DNA of 50,923 nt from Myxococcaceae bacterium (GTDB lineage Bacteria > Myxococcota > Myxococcia > Myxococcales > Myxococcaceae): NCBI GenBank assembly GCA_022842905.1, contig JALHOS010000005.1:1-50923 (forward strand). Direction: 5' to 3'. The translations under genes and the position numbers were made by a program. This document shows positions 46,501-49,500 of this stretch, piece by piece; the stretch's first letter is position 1, and every line of letters begins with the position of its first letter. The notes beneath the pieces are model-generated. The model was given only the letters and a program-made list of their open reading frames with translations. It made no database searches and had not been told where the DNA came from.

Positions 46501-49500
46501 CGGACCTCCACATCACCGGTGCCGCGGCGACGTTCGAGCAGGCGCTGTCGGCGACGCAGCCTTCGCTGAGCTTCGTCGGCGCGCAGGTGACGTTGCGGCA
46601 GCCGTGGGCGCCTCCGGCGGGCCAGGCGCTCACGCTGGACGGCAGCAGCCTCACCGCCCGCACGACGGCGCTGACGGCGTTCTCGGCGGTGACGCTCGTG
46701 AACGATGCGGTGTGGACGACGCCGTACACGACGGCGAGCGTCGAGGCGAAGCTGCTGCTCGGAGCGGGCATCGTCACCATCGACGGGACGAGCCGCATCG
46801 ACGTCAGCGGGAAGGGTTACCTCGGCGGCATGCGGCTGGATAACGGCGTGCAAGCCGGGCGCACACTGGGGAACGTCCTGGGTGGAGACTCCGCGGCGGG
46901 AAGTCACGCGGGGTACGGGGAGTTCGGGCAGTGGCCGGTGAATGAGGTCTACGGCTCGCTCGAGGCCCCGGAACAGCCCGGCGGTGGCGGGTCGGCGACG
47001 GCGCTGCCAGGCGGGAACGGCGGCGGTGTGCTCCGGCTGCAGGCGGGCGTGCTGCAGCTCGACGGCGAGCTGCGCGCTGACGGTGAAGCGGCCGTGACGG
47101 CGTGGCCGGGCGCAGGCGGGTCCGTCTGGGTCACGGTGGGGACGCTCAGCGGTGGTGGGCGCGTCCAGGCGAACGGCGCTAGGCGTGACGGCGGCTTCGG
47201 CGCCGGCGGTGGTCGCGTGTCGGTCGACGTGACGACGAACGACGGGTTCGATCTCACGCGGCTCGAGGCGGTCGGCGGGTCGGCCGGTACGGTGTTCGTG
47301 CGCGTCGGTGGCGCGGCGCGCGGCAACGTGCGGATCGACAACGCGGGGCTGCCGCCGTCCGGTTGGCAGACACCGATCCCGGATGGTCAGTACGGGGCCG
47401 TCGCGGTCGGTGGAAAGGCCGCCTCACGCACTGGTTCGATCGACGTGCTCACGCTGCAGATCGACGAGGGCTACTTCCATGCGTGGAGTGTTCTCACCGC
47501 CCAACCGGACCTGACGATCTCGCACGGGTACGTCTCGGCCGATTCGCTCAGCTTGCCAGCCGGCGCGGCGCTGCGGCTGACCTCGGCGTCGCTTGCGCTG
47601 TCCAGCACGAGCGTGCTCGACCTGTCGGCGTTGACGATCGAGTTGGTCTACGTCGAGGGCAAGCAGGCCTATTGGCCTGCGCTGCGTTCGAGCGCGTCCT
47701 CGCTTGACGTCAACGTTACCGGGCTAGCTCGCATCTCGTTCGGAGATGTCGCCGCGCTCGGCTACGAGTATTACGGCTCTGAGCTTGGAACATGGAACGG
47801 GCACGGTGCCGCGGGTCACGGGCTTGATTCCACGGCGTCTGCGCCCGTCCTTGATGTGGTCGCACCGACCCGCGTGGGTGAGCCGGGCAACCGCTGTGAG
47901 GTCGTGCCGGAAGGCTGGACGAACTGCTACCAGTTGGCGGCCGGGCAACACTTGTCCCTCACCGCTGGGCGCCTGGAACTCGACGGCACGTTGAACGTCT
48001 CGTCGCAGTCCGCGAGCGTTGGCGTCGCGGGCGGGGCCGGCTCGATTCAGGTCCAAGCCACCGAGCTGGTCGGCACCGGCTCGATCCGCGCCGACGGCCA
48101 AGAAGGCTCCGGCGGCGGCGCGATCGCCCTGCGCTACCAAGGCACCACCCCGCACACCCTCCACCTGTCCGCCAAGGGCGGCGAGCTCGGCGGTGGCGCG
48201 GGCACCATCTACGTCGAGCGCGACGATCAAGGCGTCTTCTATCGCACCCTCACGCTCGACAACGTGGGCACGGCGGCGACGTCGGTCCCGCCGACGACCA
48301 TCACCGAGACCCTCCCCGAGCTTCAGGAACTCGCGATCCGGGGCGGCGCGCGGGCGCGCTTCGTCGAGCCGCTTTCGGTCACCCACGAGCTCTTCGTGAC
48401 CAACGACGCGCACCCGCTGCGCTCCGAGGTCGAGTTCGACGGCGAGCTGACCACCAGCGTCGCGCCACTCACCTTCACCGGCGCGCGCGTACGCCTCGCG
48501 ACCCCGATCCAGAGCTCCGTCACGGCGGACCTCTTCCTCGACGACACGCTGCTCGAACTCGAGCCGATGAGTTGGCCCCTCGCGACCCTCCACCTGGCCA
48601 ATGCCTCGACGATTCGGCTGGTCAAACCCCGCGGCGAGCCGACCGCCTCCGACCTCACGCTGCAGCTCTACACGACGTTCACGGAGGTCGACGGGACCTC
48701 GCTCATCGACGTGTCCGGCATGGGCGGCCTGGGCGGGCTCGTGCGCGGAGACGGCTGGATCCCGGGTGAAGGGCCAGGCGGCGACTGGAGCCGGGGCGGC
48801 ACGCACGGCGGCCCTGCCGGAGGCGCGCCGACTCGAATCATCGGCAGCGCGACGGGTGAGGACTCCTGCCACCAGGTACGCACCGTCGAACTCCAGGCCG
48901 GCCAGACGTACACCTTCTCGAGCTGTGAGGGCACAGGGACGCCGATGATCGACGTCACCGGCGTGTGCACCTGCGACAGCGAAGGCCTGTGCGCGCCCTG
49001 CACGTGCACCGCGAGCGCGACCGGCACGGCGGACGTCTGCCTCGGCAGCAGGGGACCCGATCCGGCGCGGTGGAGCTACGCGATCACCGGCGGCCCGTTC
49101 ACGCTCAGCCCACTCGAGTACGGCGACTTCTCCGCGGCGGACACGGCAGGCTCCGGCGGCTCGGCCGATCCAGCCGGCACGGTGCCTGGCGGCAACGGCG
49201 GCGGCTTGTTGACCCTCTACGCGTACGACCGGCTCGTGCTCTTCGGCACGCTGCGCGCGAACGGCGAGCCGGGCTTCTTCGGCGGCGCGGGCGGGTCGAT
49301 CAGCGTCGTCGTCGGCGGGCTCGAAGGCGCGGGCACGGTGGAAGCGCTGGGCGGCGCCGAGGGCGGTGGCGGCGGGCGCGTGGCGCTGAGCTACGAGACG
49401 GACTGGGGGTTCGACTTCTCGAACGTGAGCGCCAGTCGGCAGGTCAACGGCGGCGGGCCTGGCAGCGTGTTCATCGCGCAGACGAGCTTCTTCGCGCCGT

